64,000 bases of DNA from Chrysomallon squamiferum (lineage: Eukaryota; Mollusca; Gastropoda; Neomphalida; Peltospiridae): the NCBI GenBank assembly GCA_012295275.1, contig CM022672.1, forward strand, positions 16,763,166-16,827,165. Reading direction: 5' to 3'. The notes under the pieces were generated by a model that was given only the letters and a program-made list of their open reading frames with translations, was not told where the DNA came from and ran no database searches. This document shows positions 35,301-49,182 of the stretch, piece by piece; the stretch's first letter is position 1; each line of letters starts with the position of its first letter. Made by a program: the position numbers and the translations under genes.

Positions 35301-38300
35301 GTCTATCTGTGTTCACATGTACAGTCTGAGTCTGAAGACACACATTTGGTTCTGAAAATCATAAAAACAAATATTTTTACACTGTTTGTGATTGAAGTCT
35401 ATCTGTGTTGACAAAAACAAATGCATTTTCATTCCGTGATATAAGTTATTTTTATGAAAGTATGGTGTGAAATCACAAATAAATAAAACAGTATGAAAAT
35501 ATACAAAATATATTTTTGTTTTCATTCCCTTGACTACAGATACATCTAATGAGTAACACAATAATAATATGTTTCTGAAAATATAAACCAAACAGATGAT
35601 ATTTAAGGAATAAAATTAAAACACAGAAAATCTGAATCTATATTGAAATGTTAATTATTTTCTTTTGCCACTAAGAATATTAATATTTAATATAATGGTA
35701 ACGAATTTTACCTCTAGAGCTGTCGTCAGTATGAAGTGGCATTTCCAAGATGGCTGATACTGCCTGCTTCATAGTCTGACAACTAGCCAACATTTTGTCA
35801 GCAATACTTTCTTCCAGGTGAAGAGCTAAAAATTAGTCAGAATTAATATTATTATGTAAACTACATTTCAATAATTATAAAAATTATAAATATTAAAACT
35901 GCTGTAGCTCTATCATCATGACAGCTACCATAATCAATAACTTTAAATAACGAACTATAAATAACTATTTCCAGAATGTTGTTTAAATTATATATAAAAA
36001 AAGAAGAAAGAAAAGTTAGAATTTAATTACCATGGAAACTGTCCATAGATGTAGATACAAAAAGTTTGCAGATCTTAAGAAATGTTGACTGACTACTTGA
36101 TAAATTTAGACTGGATCCTGCAGAAGCTGAAAATAGAAAAAACATAACAATGACAACAATAATAATCATTAAACAAATAATTTAAAAAAAAGAAGAAGAA
36201 AAAAAAAAAAAAAAAGAAAGTGACCTAGAAAAAACTAATTTCTGAAATAAATAGGACAGCATACACTATAACCTTTCATACAGTGACTAGAATGAGAAAT
36301 GGTCTAATCTGAAATCATATTTGGGCCAATCTGGCAATCCATCATTTCTTAGGCAAGTAGTAATCACCAAGCTAAAACAAGCTACATGCAATAAAAAAAG
36401 ACAAAGAAATCAGAAGACATAAATTCTTAAGAACTAAGGTGAATTTTAGAAACTGTAAGTGGAATATAAAAAATCTGATTGAACTCCCTACAAATAAAAT
36501 TGGAGAAAACACTTGACAGAACCTTAAACATTTTATCCTTTAATAACATTTTAATTCTCAGTTTACAAATGTCCTAAAAATTTTAAAAACACTTTCAAAT
36601 ATCTAACGATGTTTTAAAAAAAACAAAAAAACTGTAATGGTTATTACTACTCACATGTCTTTACAGAACTTCCTGAACTGTGCCAGACTGATCTAAATAC
36701 ACATCCAGGGGAGACAGGACTCTTGTTGAAACCATTAACTCTGTAATAAAAACTCTTTACCATCAGACTTTCCAAAACATTCTGAATATATTCATCAATA
36801 CACTTTCAATTTGTGGAAATGGGAATTAATACATATGTTTTCAAGTATTTCAACATGTCATTAAGTAATTGGTTTTAAATCACCAAGTATTAGAGAAAAA
36901 TTATGAGGTAACTGAAAACAATTATATTCAGATATAGTTATAAGACAATGGTTCTGTTCATGTGGGAAATAAGGACAAATGTTTTTAATTCCCATCTAAT
37001 CATTTTCAGGTCTATAGATTATAATTAAGACAATTGTTTTAAGGTTTTATCAGTAAATTAATACTATTATTTTCATAATTATAAACAAAGAGATAAATTA
37101 AAACAATGATTTTCTGATTTATAAACAGGTACATTAACACCAGTTTTCAGATAGAATTTATGCTTACACTGGAATAAAATACTATGCTTGGCAAATGCCT
37201 ATTAAATAAAAAGACTGATACATACCCAGAGGAGGGAGATGATAGGAAAGAATCTCGTTCCCAGTTATCATCAGGATTATTGAAGACTTCATCTTCATCT
37301 GATGAAGTTCCATCTTCATTCTAAAGAAAATAAATAGAATGTCTATTCAATAATTCAGGAAAGTATACCAGCTAAGATTATAAATTTGCTTTTTAACAGA
37401 AGTGCAGACACATTGTTATCTTCTTTTTTTTTAATAAATATAACCGTGTATGAATTATTTATTCAGTATCAGCAATTTCTACATTTTGTCTTCTGAATAT
37501 TTTACATTTTTTGTTTCTTACATGATACAGATCTTTCATCTGTAGAAGTCGTTCCTCAAATTTGTTCATTGTCCAGAAAGTACAGCTGTTGTGTTTTGTG
37601 TTTGTCACTTTTATCTGAGTTCTCACTTCCTCTCCCTCCTGAACATCTTCCCTGCTGAAAGTCTTTAAATAATATGACAAATAAATAAAACTGAAACTTT
37701 AAAGATCACAAAATAATAATTTAAATAAACATAAATTTATTTCACTGTAAGTTTATATTAACAATATGATGCAGTCACAAATGGGTAAATCATACAACAT
37801 CAGGATAATTAAAAATGTTTTAGATTCCTGACAGAATAGTAGAGGCTGTGAAACAAAATAGTCTAAAATGAGTACTTAAAGTCTTAAGAAAACCCACCTC
37901 ATCTTGATCATCAAATAATTGGTGTGATAGAATATCCCTAGTGCTTTAGACTTCAACCAAATAACACAAACCATTTGTTTTCAAATACACTGATAATTTG
38001 TAGTAAAAAATCAATGCTTATTATTAACTACCTTCCAAATGGATAATATTAATGAAAATTACCATATTCTTTTTCAGGTACTGTGAAATCTTGTTAGCTT
38101 CTCGAACAAGTAAGGCAATTCGGTATAGATCTTTTTTACCAATTACTGTGTTTTGAACTTTCTGCCTGTTTGCTGGAGGGAACATCTCAGACTTTTTTTC
38201 TTTTAGAGTTTGCAGTCTCTGTGAAATTCTTAGCTTTTCTGCCTCCATGAGTTCCAACAGCTGTGATTTCTTCACCATCGGGCTGGCAGACTGCAAATTG

Positions 38301-39610
38301 AAAAACAAAATTAATACATGTTTCACTCTTTTTGTTACCTGTAAACATCAACTAAATATACAAACACATTAGACATAAAAGTAAAAGTTGACAATCAATC
38401 AAAATAAGGCTATTCTTTCAAAAATGTCTAACTATGATGTCATACTATTCTTGATATAAACATTTATTTTGATTATAATCAATGCACCTGATGTCATTTA
38501 TCTTATGTGCATTACGTATCTTTGATGTTAACATCAATTTATTATATAAATGAATCTGTATAAAAAAATATTAAAAACTGAGATACCTTTGACAGCAATA
38601 TCAAATGTTACATGATGCCCTTATTTATAAACTTTTTATGAAAAATTCTCTTACAAATTATGTTATAAATTAAGAAGTTCAGAATCACTTTTTACCTGTT
38701 CTGCAGCTTTTGCTTCCAACTCTTGTCTCTTTCTACCTGCAAGAACTTCCTGTTCTAACATCTATTAAATATAAAAAAATTTAAAAAATTAAAATTGTAA
38801 TACTGACTTTGTAAAAAATAATCACTTGATATATATAAATCTACATTAATTGAAAAAATAGAAAAAGAGAACACACATCAGTAGAAAAGGATTCTAAAAA
38901 CCATAAATTCAAATGATACACAGTAAATCTTATATTTGACAGCCTTTTGTATAAGAGATTTTGGCTGAAACAGGAATTAATCCCAAGTATGCACTGTAGA
39001 AGTGATCTCAGATTACTTTCGAACTATGTAGATACAGTAGGATCCAAAGCTACAATGTCCAAAAAGCTATCACAAATATGAAGTAAGTATATAAATTGTT
39101 ACATACCATTTTTTGTTTCCTCAGTTGACTGATTAAATCTTCTGCTTCTTGACGAGACTCTTCCACTTTCTGTGTTTCTGAACTTTGATCTTTCTGGAAC
39201 AAAGTAAACAAAAATATCTAACAACAAATATGATCCTACTTTTAAACATCTGCCAGTAATATATGGGAATCACTAAAATCAAAACCAATCAGAGATTAAG
39301 TCATGATAAACATATTTACTATATGTAAGTAGAAAAAAGGAGATGTCCTCTCATTTTTTTTTTTATACTTTATTATTAGAAAAGATTAGACTTCTTCACA
39401 CAAATAAAACTAATACAGCTGTAATTTTGTAATCAACTAACAAGAGCTTTTTCAAGTTCGGCCAGTTTGTCAGCATATCCAGCTAGTTTGTTCTCATATC
39501 CACTTCTCTGCTGGTGCAGTTCTTGGGCTGCTTCCTTTTTTGCCTTTTCCAGTTCTCGCTCAATTTCTTCCTGAGCCTTGCGTCTTGCTGCCTCAAGCTC
39601 TTCTTGCAAC
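32334..39610 (-). other. KIF14: KIF14 exons 17-31: coiled coil and C-terminal tail
   Basis: Exons: 39442-39610, 39107-39193, 38696-38761, 38063-38290, 37522-37662, 37226-37320, 36655-36740, 36031-36126, 35712-35825, 35071-35255, 34467-34622, 33900-34034, 33651-33731, 32935-33091 and 32334-32662. Exons 17-20 encode a long charged coiled coil ([18 protein letters not shown]). Exons 21-23 encode [12 protein letters not shown], an acidic stretch ([20 protein letters not shown]) and a Ser-rich linker. The rest is helical and Cys/Leu-rich, as in KIF14 tails. The last exon ends with the TGA/TAA-type stop at 32334-32336. The exon 26 acceptor is duplicated. Confidence 0.88.
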
Positions 39611-40529
39611 CTATCATTAATACCATGTTCATTAATAATTTATCTACATAGTTAATTTTTATTTAGGTTTATGTTTTTAAAAAAAATGGCATATTTGTGA
39701 TAATCAAATAAAATAATTATACTCATGATTAATGAAAGTGACATCAGCTGTCATAAACAAACCTGCTATACTGAACAAAAGTTATAAAAAAGATTTTCAC
39801 ACAATTTATTTTACTGGAGAATCCATGTAGGCTTATACAGAATACGTATATGATACAATGAAAACAAACTTTTTTTAAATCAAAATTTTATACTTTAATA
39901 TCAGCAATGATCAGCCTTAACAAATCTTAACTACCTGGCCTCTTGGACTCGCAGAAGTTCCTGCTTAGCATATTCAAAATCTTTTATTTCTGACGAAGTG
40001 ATTTTCTTACTCTTCTGAACTTCTTGTGGATGGCTAAATCTGAAAAAAAATGAAAAAAAGTTTAAGAACTATTTCTTCATGCGTATCTTTTTAACTGGTT
40101 AAGAAGATAAATAAATAATAATCTACAACATAACTGATATGAACATGTCACTTGATTTTGATCACTATTATTGGTTTGTCTGATTTTTTTTAAACTTTTG
40201 TAAATTTTGTCTCCATAATCTTCTAACGATCATTTGCTATATTGTATGTATTTATTATCACCAATCAAGATAAAACATAATTTTCCACTAATACTTCATT
40301 CTCTTCTACATTATAATAATTAGAAGAATAAATTTATACTAGTAAGGGTATGAACTTAAATAAAATCATTTGATGTCAGTGTACTTACTTTCTTATATGG
40401 ATTAATAATCAGAACAATATAGGTCGTTATGTGTTACTTAAAAAAAGTCTTACCTGAAATAATGATCTCCACCAAGGATAACTCTATCAGACTATTTAAA
40501 TGAAAAAAGAAATATTTAATAGCAATAAC

Positions 40530-40564
<35 letters not shown>

Positions 40565-42284
40565 GCCTTTTCATAATATTAGGAACTAAATTCTGAAACG
40601 TTTTATTACCATTTGCAAATTTAACATGTTTAAAAATTATCAAAATAAATATTTCTGTGATGAATGTAACATGTCATTATTAATTAGTTAACAAGATTTA
40701 AAATGTAATTAACTTTGCACATACATGGTGAAGAGTTGTTGGTTCAGTTATGAGACTTCCATTTACATAAGTCGGTGCATCTCCAATGGGAGTTATGCTA
40801 ACCATACCTTCCACATTGTTGATGATGCTGAAAAAGATTTCAAAGTATTAATTATATCTTTTCATCTCAAAACTCTTGATAAACCTTTTGCAGTGATTGA
40901 TATTTGATTATAATACAGTGAACTTCAGTTCATTCAAAATAAAAAACAGATAATGGGTATTGGAGGAAAAGGCTGACCAATAGAGTTGATGAATTTATGA
41001 ATTAATTTATTTTTAACAATTTACAATGTTTACATATTTTGTATTGATCTATTATTCCTAAATATTTTTCCTCATCTTATCTAATACACTATACATAATC
41101 TAGTCTTTCATTTTTCCTAGACAATTTTTCATTCTTCAGAAACAGAGGTTTTTCATTCAATTTTTAGTGTGGCTTACGGGTACACGCTAGGCAAAAAATA
41201 ACAAAATTTGATAGAACAAAAATGTTGATTTTTTGATGTTTAGAAAATGTACATAAAAATTTTACTTCTTCATATAAATGTTTCAGGTCTTTTGCAAAAA
41301 GAACTGCCTATACACAGATTACATAATAACAATGCATAATATCTAAAAACAAACATAATAATAATGCAAAACATCATAAAATATAGCCATAATAGGTGAT
41401 AATATGGTTTATAAAACTGCATTTGGTGGTGGTGGGGTTTATGAACTTTCTTTTTTTGTACTATCCTAACATTTTTGGTAAGATGCTGCATGAAAATTAT
41501 TTGTGCTAGACTTTCCAAATTTGGAATATATATTTGAAAACAAACACTACAAAATGACAGAAAGAAAATTTGGAAAAATTAACTATTTTTTCATATAACC
41601 TTTATCCAACTTTCCATTATTTCAAAATATGAATGAAAAACATATTCTTTTTAAGTGTGTAAACAAAGGCTAATTTCTTTCTGTTATTTTGTAGAAATAT
41701 AGTCTATAATGAACCCCAGCAGTTTGAATGTTTTTATATATATATATATATATATATACTGGTTTGGTTGGAGAGGTTCAGGAAACGGGGCAATATAATA
41801 TTTAAAAAAAAAGCCAAAAATAAAGGCAACCATTTGTCATAAAATATTAAACTAGTACCAGTTTTTTTTTTTTTTATGTTAACAGAAGGGGATTACTTCC
41901 ATGAAGTTTCAATTCTGTAACATTAAAAAATAATTATTTTTTTATTTTTGCCACATGTATCCCCTTATATATAAAAAATACTCTCCAATTACATATAATT
42001 ACAAATATGTTTACCAGTGGTTGTCAGCAATAAGAGCTCCATTTAACTGGATATCATGGTGGGACAGATCCTGCATTCGTCCAACTTTTGTTTGACCTTC
42101 TTTAATAATATACAGTAACATCTCAGAGAGCTGTGGATCTTCATTGAGGTTAACCAGTTTTGGTAATGTGTTGTCTACTTTCATAGCTATTCCAGATTTC
42201 TAAACACAAAACATTTAAAATTAATATTTTAACATCTGTAAGTTTACATTAAATATGCAAATGTTTTCAAATGATTTATTTTAA

Positions 42285-42345
<61 letters not shown>

Positions 42346-45300
42346 TATATATATATATGCATGCACATATCATTTTTTTTTCTCTTTCTCATGAACATAC
42401 ACATACACACAAACAAAATTAAAGCTTTTGTTCATTTTGTTTTTTTCCCAATTAAATTAACATTTTCTGGTATATTCATGACTGAGTATAAAATGAATAT
42501 ATTTAAATACATTTGTTTTATTATAAAAAAAACCAAACAAAACAAGAAATTTGAACCTCCTACTGTCAACCAAAAGTATTAATCATAAGGTATGAGAAAA
42601 AGTATAAAATATACTGGATACAAAATCATTATTCTTTCTGTTATAACTTATTATTTTTCGCAATATCAAATGCAATAACAAGTATACAAATACCTCTAAC
42701 AGCTGTGATTCTTGTAATTTTCTTGCTTCAGCCTGCCTGAATCGTTCTTGCCAAGATCTATTTATGATATGACATACATGAAACATAAAAAATTAATTTT
42801 GCACAAAGAAAAAAGAAAAAAGAGGAATCTCGAACACTTCCAAATGCTAGAAAAATATATAATTATCAGATAAGTGCAAGATTTTTTTGACATTATAACA
42901 AAACATTTGCTAAGTTTGCTGAACATCAGCACAAATGATTTAGCTAAGTTTCTGTAAATTAACACAAATAATTTAACTGCCTGAACTGAAATGGCCAAAG
43001 GTAAGAAGGCTGGAAGGTTCTTAATAATTTGCTTGTTAAAACCAACTTTTACTCATTCATTTTCTTGATGATGTCATATATAATGTATCTGGATCCATAT
43101 AAAATAGACTGAACAATATTATCTAAAAGCCTTTTATGAAAATAGTAAAGTTAATTAATATTAATCCCAAAACAGACCAACACATAACAAACATATCTAA
43201 AATAAAATCAAGACCATTGAAAATGTTAATAAATTTTTCAATGTCAAAAGGATTAGAAATTCACAATAAACAAAGTTTCAAATATTGGAAAGCAGTTAGA
43301 TAACAAACTTGTATACTATCTCATATGCGTTTATCATTTAATTCCAGATTGCTGTAATTACCTAGACATTTCATCCATTTGCTTTTCTTTCGCCAGAAGT
43401 CGTTCACGCAATATAGTGATCTCTGTTAAACTTCCAGTGTAACTCTCATCACCCATTTGTCCTGTCCGTGCTTGAAGCTTCTCAATTTCTGCTCTTAGTT
43501 CTGCCCATACAAACAAAAGAAGATTTTTTTTAAACACAAAAAGAAATAATTCCTAGCTCAAGTCTCTTAAAAAATTATCCATTGAGAAAACAACTCACAT
43601 TACTCTAGTACCATCTCATGTTTTTAATCAATAATCAATCTTGTCCTACATCTCTCTGATTTTGTTAATTTAGTAACATTTATGTTTTGTCAGTATCTTA
43701 TTTATGTCATCCTCAGCTTGTGTTTCTGTTCACTCATTTACACTGCAAGGTTTCACTAAATTCACTAAATATGTGTACCTCTAATAATTCTTGCCTTTGG
43801 ATCTTCATTGATGCGTACAACATTCACAATTGATCTTGCCTGCTGTGCATATTTGATATTCAGTCAAGGTATCTTAATCATTAAATAACATCACAAACAA
43901 TAAAATTCAACAAAAGTAACTGCTTCAGTAATTAATACAATAAAATTTCTCAATCAGATGCTTTAGTAACAAAATATTAAATTACTAATGTTTATGGACT
44001 GCTCAAAATAATAATCATAATCTTTTTTTTTTAAATTATTATTATTTTTTTTAATTATTTCTCAGCTCTGTTAGTTTCAAAATGGACATTAAATTCTTCC
44101 AACACCATGCACATTTCACAGCACCTTACTATTTTTTTCACTTACATTAAAGTCCTGACTATTTAAGATAACAGATAAATATGAATTGTAATTGTTAAAA
44201 ATATAGTCAAAGGATATCTGAGAGTGCTGAGAGTTTCATCAATGTGCTGCTGTACTGGACTAATTGTAGCAATCATTGCAGTCTTTGAGTTGCCACCAAG
44301 ACTTTCTTTCAGCAGCCTAAAACCAAATAATATCAAATAATTTCGAAATAAAATGAAAACAATAACACTAACCATAATGGAGAGATAAGAGACACAGACA
44401 CATACACACAAACACTATTTTCATAATACTACTCATCAGATTTCAAAACTTTACAACTTTACAAGCTAACCAAGAAGCATAATTTCTATTTTTAACAGTC
44501 ATAATCTAAGCAATACAGATGAATCTGCACAGTAATGGGTTGAAATAACATATGTTTCAGTTAGACAGCTCTATGTTTAACATTTGATTTATACCTGATA
44601 AATGACTTTCTTTTAAATCAGAACTATATGGAATGAATATTTTCCACTTCCCCAAAACTGGTCATTATTTCAAATCTTACCAAATAAAAAATGAATAGCT
44701 ACACAGAATAAAGATTTTCCAATATCCTGATAACCAGCCATTATTTCTAATTTTACCTACTAAGAATGGTATCTCTATATAGAATGACTATTTTATATTT
44801 CCCAATAACTGGCCATTCAAATCTTACCAAGTAAGAACTGAATCTCTGTATGGAATGAAGATCTTCCGTTTCTTGCCATTGGTTGTTGACTGTTCTGATA
44901 GGAGAGAGATCACTTTACCAAGTGTCATCAGAGATTTGTTTATATTAGCACCTTCCTGAAATCAAATTTTATAATTACAAGAGAATATCTGAGATTATAT
45001 TTTTATTATTACTTGGCAGTAGTAATAAATTAATAGTAATAATAGAAATAACAGCAAAGTATTAATATAAAATATTATAATTTATGTTTCAAAAGCTCAG
45101 ATCAGATAAATTTTTCTCTGATGAGGCTGATAATGGTGGATTAAAAAACAGAACAACTTACTCTCAGACGTTCTCCCGATGTCTGTGCTTGAGACTGGCG
45201 CTCACTACCAGCTAAGTCAACAAGATTTATTTTGCTGTTAACTGAACTGTCATGATCTTTGCCTTCCAGTCTTTCAGTCTGAAATTTTACAATACATTAT

Positions 45301-48300
45301 GACTGTAATACTTAAAGAAAAAATTATGTAATCTGGAAAGTGACATCACATACTGATTGATATGAGCTTAAATTTGAAAATTTGTGATTGAAATATTTTA
45401 TTTTTATAAATTATGTTACATAATTATTATTATTATTATTATTAATTTTCATTTTTCAGTGTAATCGATTTTATTCACAAATGCAGTCATTTCAATAAAT
45501 GTTTATACATAAAAAAATGTTGACTGCAACTTTCACTCTCATGTTGTAAAACTACAAGTCACAAATCTCAAAATTAATTTTTCACACTTTAAAATTAATG
45601 GGTCATCCTTAATAGCTATATGCATATCATAAATCCTGCTGCCACATATTGATGACTATATAAAATAAATGTTGTCATGTCATTATATTTATATAACATT
45701 GATGAATAAATGAATTTGTTTAACAAAACCTCATTTTAATTTTAATGGTTGTTATAGGTTGAATTTTACATTTACATTATTATGATAAGAGATAACAAAC
45801 TGCCACTGTTCAATCAACTATTACCATCATTTCTAACAGGCATCTTCAGTTAGAGTTTAGACCTCTGATAAACCAGTTATGGGACATGAGATAAACAAGG
45901 AGAGAAAACCCTAGTGGACACATTAAGATTAAATCCTGCGATGTATACAACCACCGCTGAGCAATGTAATACAGTCGCCATGCAGTATTAGTATTACAGA
46001 CATTAGATAAATGTACATTATGCTAATAAGTTAATACTTACTCTGGTCTGAGTCATCACAATAGTGAATACAGAATGAGATCTACTGCTCTTATCATTCA
46101 TTCCTGTTGCAGCTGTAGCTCGATTTTTGTTACCTAAAGTTATCCAACCCTGCAAATTAAAAATTATCACTTTACAGTGAAACTCTACTAGTACAGGTAT
46201 GCAGATTATTGATTTTATCTATTTGTGATGTGATCTGGGAAAACCTCTGAACGGTGCATGATGTAAAAATGAGAAAAATGAAAAGTAGGTCCAAAATTAT
46301 TTTTTTTACAAAAGTAAGTGTTTTGTTCCATTTTATTATTTAATAATTAATGTTTTAACTGTGTTGTCACAATGGGTAATTTGGGGAAAATAAATATTAA
46401 TGCTGATAAAATAGTGGTTTTACCTATTGTATGAAATTGTTGAGCAAGAGGAAGGATAATGACTTAACATTAGAATAAGACATATATTTTGAATTTATGA
46501 CAGGCTGCCTGTTTGTTTGTAAATCCTAAATGGCTGATGCTGAAACTCTGACTAAAGTAATGGTTTTATTATCTCCATGTGAAAGGTTTTCCCATCACAT
46601 TTATGTTCAGTATGCTTTCATGTGCATTTAGGTTAAACAATCTTTTGTGACGTTATTGTACAGAATTCCAGCAGTAAGAAATAAGAAAATAATTGAATCT
46701 GGCCCCAATCACAACTAAATGGCATCATTTTGGTATTTTTCTGTGAAAAAAAAATGCCAGTATTTCAGATTGAATTAACTTTATAAAGTGTTTTCAACAA
46801 CAATTTTGAACTAAAGGCATTGGCAGAATATATTAGTCATTCAAATGAACTGATAGCTAATTTGTAACAACCAATTTCTAATAAATGTGACTGTTTTATC
46901 CAAACCTGTGGATTATATTGCTTGGAATACCATGAAAGGCTGAGAAGTGGTGGATTCTGATATGTGTATTTATTTACCTACCTCAACATCATCAAAAGAG
47001 TTCACAACAAAGGTGGACAATCCCTCAACATAAGGACCAAGGACAGGATGTTCTCGTACTCTTAGCTGAAATGAATAATAATTAACAGGTTCAAAATAGC
47101 ATCATTTTCAAAAATCAAAAGTTTAATTATAGCCAATTAATGCAAAATGCCTGACAACCTTAATCTACATAATTTCAACATAACTATAAAAGGAGACACA
47201 AATATTAATGCTAACTTTTATGAGGGCAAAAAAATAACCTTAAAAACACACCGTAGCTTTTTTCCCTCCCTTTTCCTTGGAAGATGCCAGTAAGTCATGG
47301 ATCTTTTCATTGTAGATTTCAAAGAAGCTAATCTCAACAGCAATCTTCACCTGCAATATTAATTTGTCATTTTGTCATGAAGAAAACAAATATCCATTGA
47401 TAAATATTAATTCATTTTTATTTGAGTTTTTTTAGAAAAAGCTACAAGCACAAAGTTATTTATACATACATTTACCTACTTACTTACGCATACACACACA
47501 CACACACACACACTACACATTCTCACACAAAGATATACAGACATATACAGAAGTGCACACACACATTCAATTACTTTAAAACATACCATTTTCTTGTCTC
47601 TTGAATGTTCCACACGAGAAAACAATTCTTCACAAAACCTTGGGATGATTCCTATCTCTGTTCCATGACCCATCATACTTAAATAAATTAGAAAAACTTT
47701 TTCAGTTGCAAATAATAAATATGTATCCAAGTATATTCACAGTCTTCTAACATTTTTGTGAAGTATATGATATTGATTTTACATTTGTACAAACACCATA
47801 TTTTAACCCTTTCAGACTTTTGTACATATTAACTATTAAGGTACCATAAATATATCATGTTGGAACTTACAAACATGGATTTTTGATTCATAAATAGTAT
47901 CCAGTTAGTGCTGTAAACTCTTTTTTGATAAATTAGAAAATAAAAGAACCACACATATTTATGTTTTCATCCAAACAGAAAATGTTAAAGATGTGATCTA
48001 AGCACTGTTGTCAGTTTTAAAAACTTACCTGTAACTTTTTCCACTACCTGTCTGACCATATGCAAAGAGACAGGTGTTGTAACCTTCAAAAGCCTTAGCC
48101 AAGAGAGGTTTAGCCAACTGGTTGTAAACATAACTCTGACTGGCAAATTCTCCATGGACTCTGTCACAAGACCAGAATGAAAAATCATATGTGAAGCGAT
48201 GAGCACTGCCAGTGTCACTCATAACTGTTGTCTCATTGCGACACATTGTCACAACATTACGTGTATTGGGATCTGCCAGTTCTCTGTAGTAATAATAATA

Positions 48301-49182
48301 ATTTTAAAAAGAAGAGTAGAGATATTTATCAACGTATCTGTTTTAATAATTAGGCTCTAACATATAAAATACTGATGAAATCAGAGAAATACTGTCCTTT
48401 AATGCTGTATGCAGAATGTGGATATCAGTAAAATCAACACTAAGGATTTATGCAGTAATGGATAATGCTCGAGATAAGTTATATCTTACTATACTGTTCT
48501 TAAATAAAAAGCAACAGATTATTAATAATTTTTTTAAAGTTGAAGTACACTAATAGTAATACTCTGTTCATTATTGTTCTGCACCATTAAAAAACAAAAA
48601 GGAAATAATGAATTTTCAGTAATATTTCAATTTCATGACAATAATGCAAAACATTCATACGAACCTCTGATTAGGAGGCCTGACACGAACAGCAACTGTG
48701 ATACTGGTACAGTCATCATCATCATCAGTACTTTCTTCGTAACTAAGATCAAATTTCCTTGGCGTTTCCATCTGCACAACTCGATAGCAGTCTGGTGTGT
48801 TAAACATTTTACTCTCAAGAGTGTGACGACGACCTTTGGTTGGTGTTACATTTGGAGTGCGAAAGTAATTATTAATCATAACTGCAGAAGAATTTGTCTT
48901 TTTTTCATCAGAGGGCAACTCAGATGTGTTACTTTCATCTTTTGTTATTTTTGATGTTTCACAAATGTCTTGAATGTCTTCTTGTAATTTGGTTGTTTTT
49001 TTGCCATTAGATTGGTTGTTAACCACTTTAAGTGCTGCAATATGATCAAGCTTTATTTTACCTAATGACTGTGTTCCACCAATTGATGTTTCTATAACAT
49101 CCTCATCAAACGTCACTGATTTTGGACAAACTGGTGATGACACCGATGGCTCAACATTTTCCTTCCCTTTTTTTGAATCCAT
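32334..49182 (-). CDS. KIF14: KIF14-type kinesin-3 family motor with FHA domain, 31 exons, complete
   Basis: Thirty-one exons join in phase to 1,443 residues; human KIF14 is about 1,650. Order: disordered N-terminal extension (1-160), kinesin motor (about 160-500), neck and short coiled coil, FHA domain (about 600-710), coiled coil (about 715-920) and a long helical tail. An N-terminal extension before the motor, FSFWS and GKSYSMMGHG in the motor, and [19 protein letters not shown] before the FHA domain are KIF14 features. In animals KIF14 acts at the central spindle and midbody with citron kinase and PRC1 during cytokinesis. The start is the first ATG before the extension; the first exon is 518 bp. 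One intron (43853-44217) is U12-type. Exon coordinates are in the next entries. Confidence 0.93.
35217..35409. repeat. 96-bp tandem duplication covering the KIF14 exon 26 splice acceptor
   Basis: Two nearly identical units start at 35217 and 35313. Each contains the first 39 bases of exon 26 and its acceptor (CTGAAAATC on the plus strand). The copy at 35313-35409 is upstream in gene orientation and would present a second identical acceptor. Reading on from it in the correct phase meets TAA within the duplicated intron sequence. Confidence 0.9.
39935..42199 (-). other. KIF14: KIF14 exons 13-16: FHA domain
   Basis: Exons: 42015-42199, 40725-40827, 40454-40491 and 39935-40039. The run [54 protein letters not shown] is a typical forkhead-associated domain. 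FHA domains bind phosphothreonine peptides in general. The central exon 15 has only 38 bp. The large introns on either side are AT-rich; the one at 40828-42014 (1.2 kb) contains only simple repeats that I can see. Confidence 0.9.
41738..42358. repeat. (TA)n and (CA)n microsatellites in KIF14 introns 12-13
   Basis: A TA run lies at about 41738-41758 and a TA-CA-TA compound run at about 42287-42358, on either side of exon 13. Confidence 0.9.
43853..44217 (-). other. KIF14: U12-type (minor spliceosome) intron with AT-AA termini in KIF14
   Basis: On the minus strand the 5' end is ATATCCTTT, a perfect U12 donor, and no usable GT donor restores the frame. Near the 3' end is ACCTTGAC, close to the U12 branch consensus TCCTTRAC; the branch A is 11 bases from the junction. 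To keep the conserved [13 protein letters not shown] the intron must end ...ATATCAA before exon bases ATATGCACAG. This gives AT-AA termini, a rare U12 subtype. The phase is 2 and the length 365 bp. Confidence 0.85.
47486..47514. repeat. (CA)n microsatellite in a KIF14 intron
   Basis: About 25 bp of CA repeat between KIF14 exons 3 and 4. Confidence 0.9.

Larger units (their letters stand above)
42694..49182 (-). other. KIF14: KIF14 exons 1-12: N-terminal extension, motor domain and neck
   Basis: Exons: 48665-49182, 48029-48283, 47587-47677, 47252-47350, 46982-47065, 46042-46149, 45162-45278, 44828-44955, 44218-44316, 43779-43852, 43362-43500 and 42694-42757. Motor motifs, in order: [11 protein letters not shown]-loop GQTGSGKS (about residue 250), [19 protein letters not shown], switch [10 protein letters not shown], switch [20 protein letters not shown], and [20 protein letters not shown] leading to [16 protein letters not shown]. 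All nucleotide-binding motifs are intact, so an active motor is expected. The neck (ELRAEIEKL ... KQMDEMS) predicts a coiled coil. Confidence 0.93.

Noticed and set aside
44199-44217. KIF14 exon 9 read through as a short alternative C-terminus
   Set aside because: The open frame continues past the conserved LSTLR into intron sequence only because the donor is AT-type; the motor homology requires splicing.
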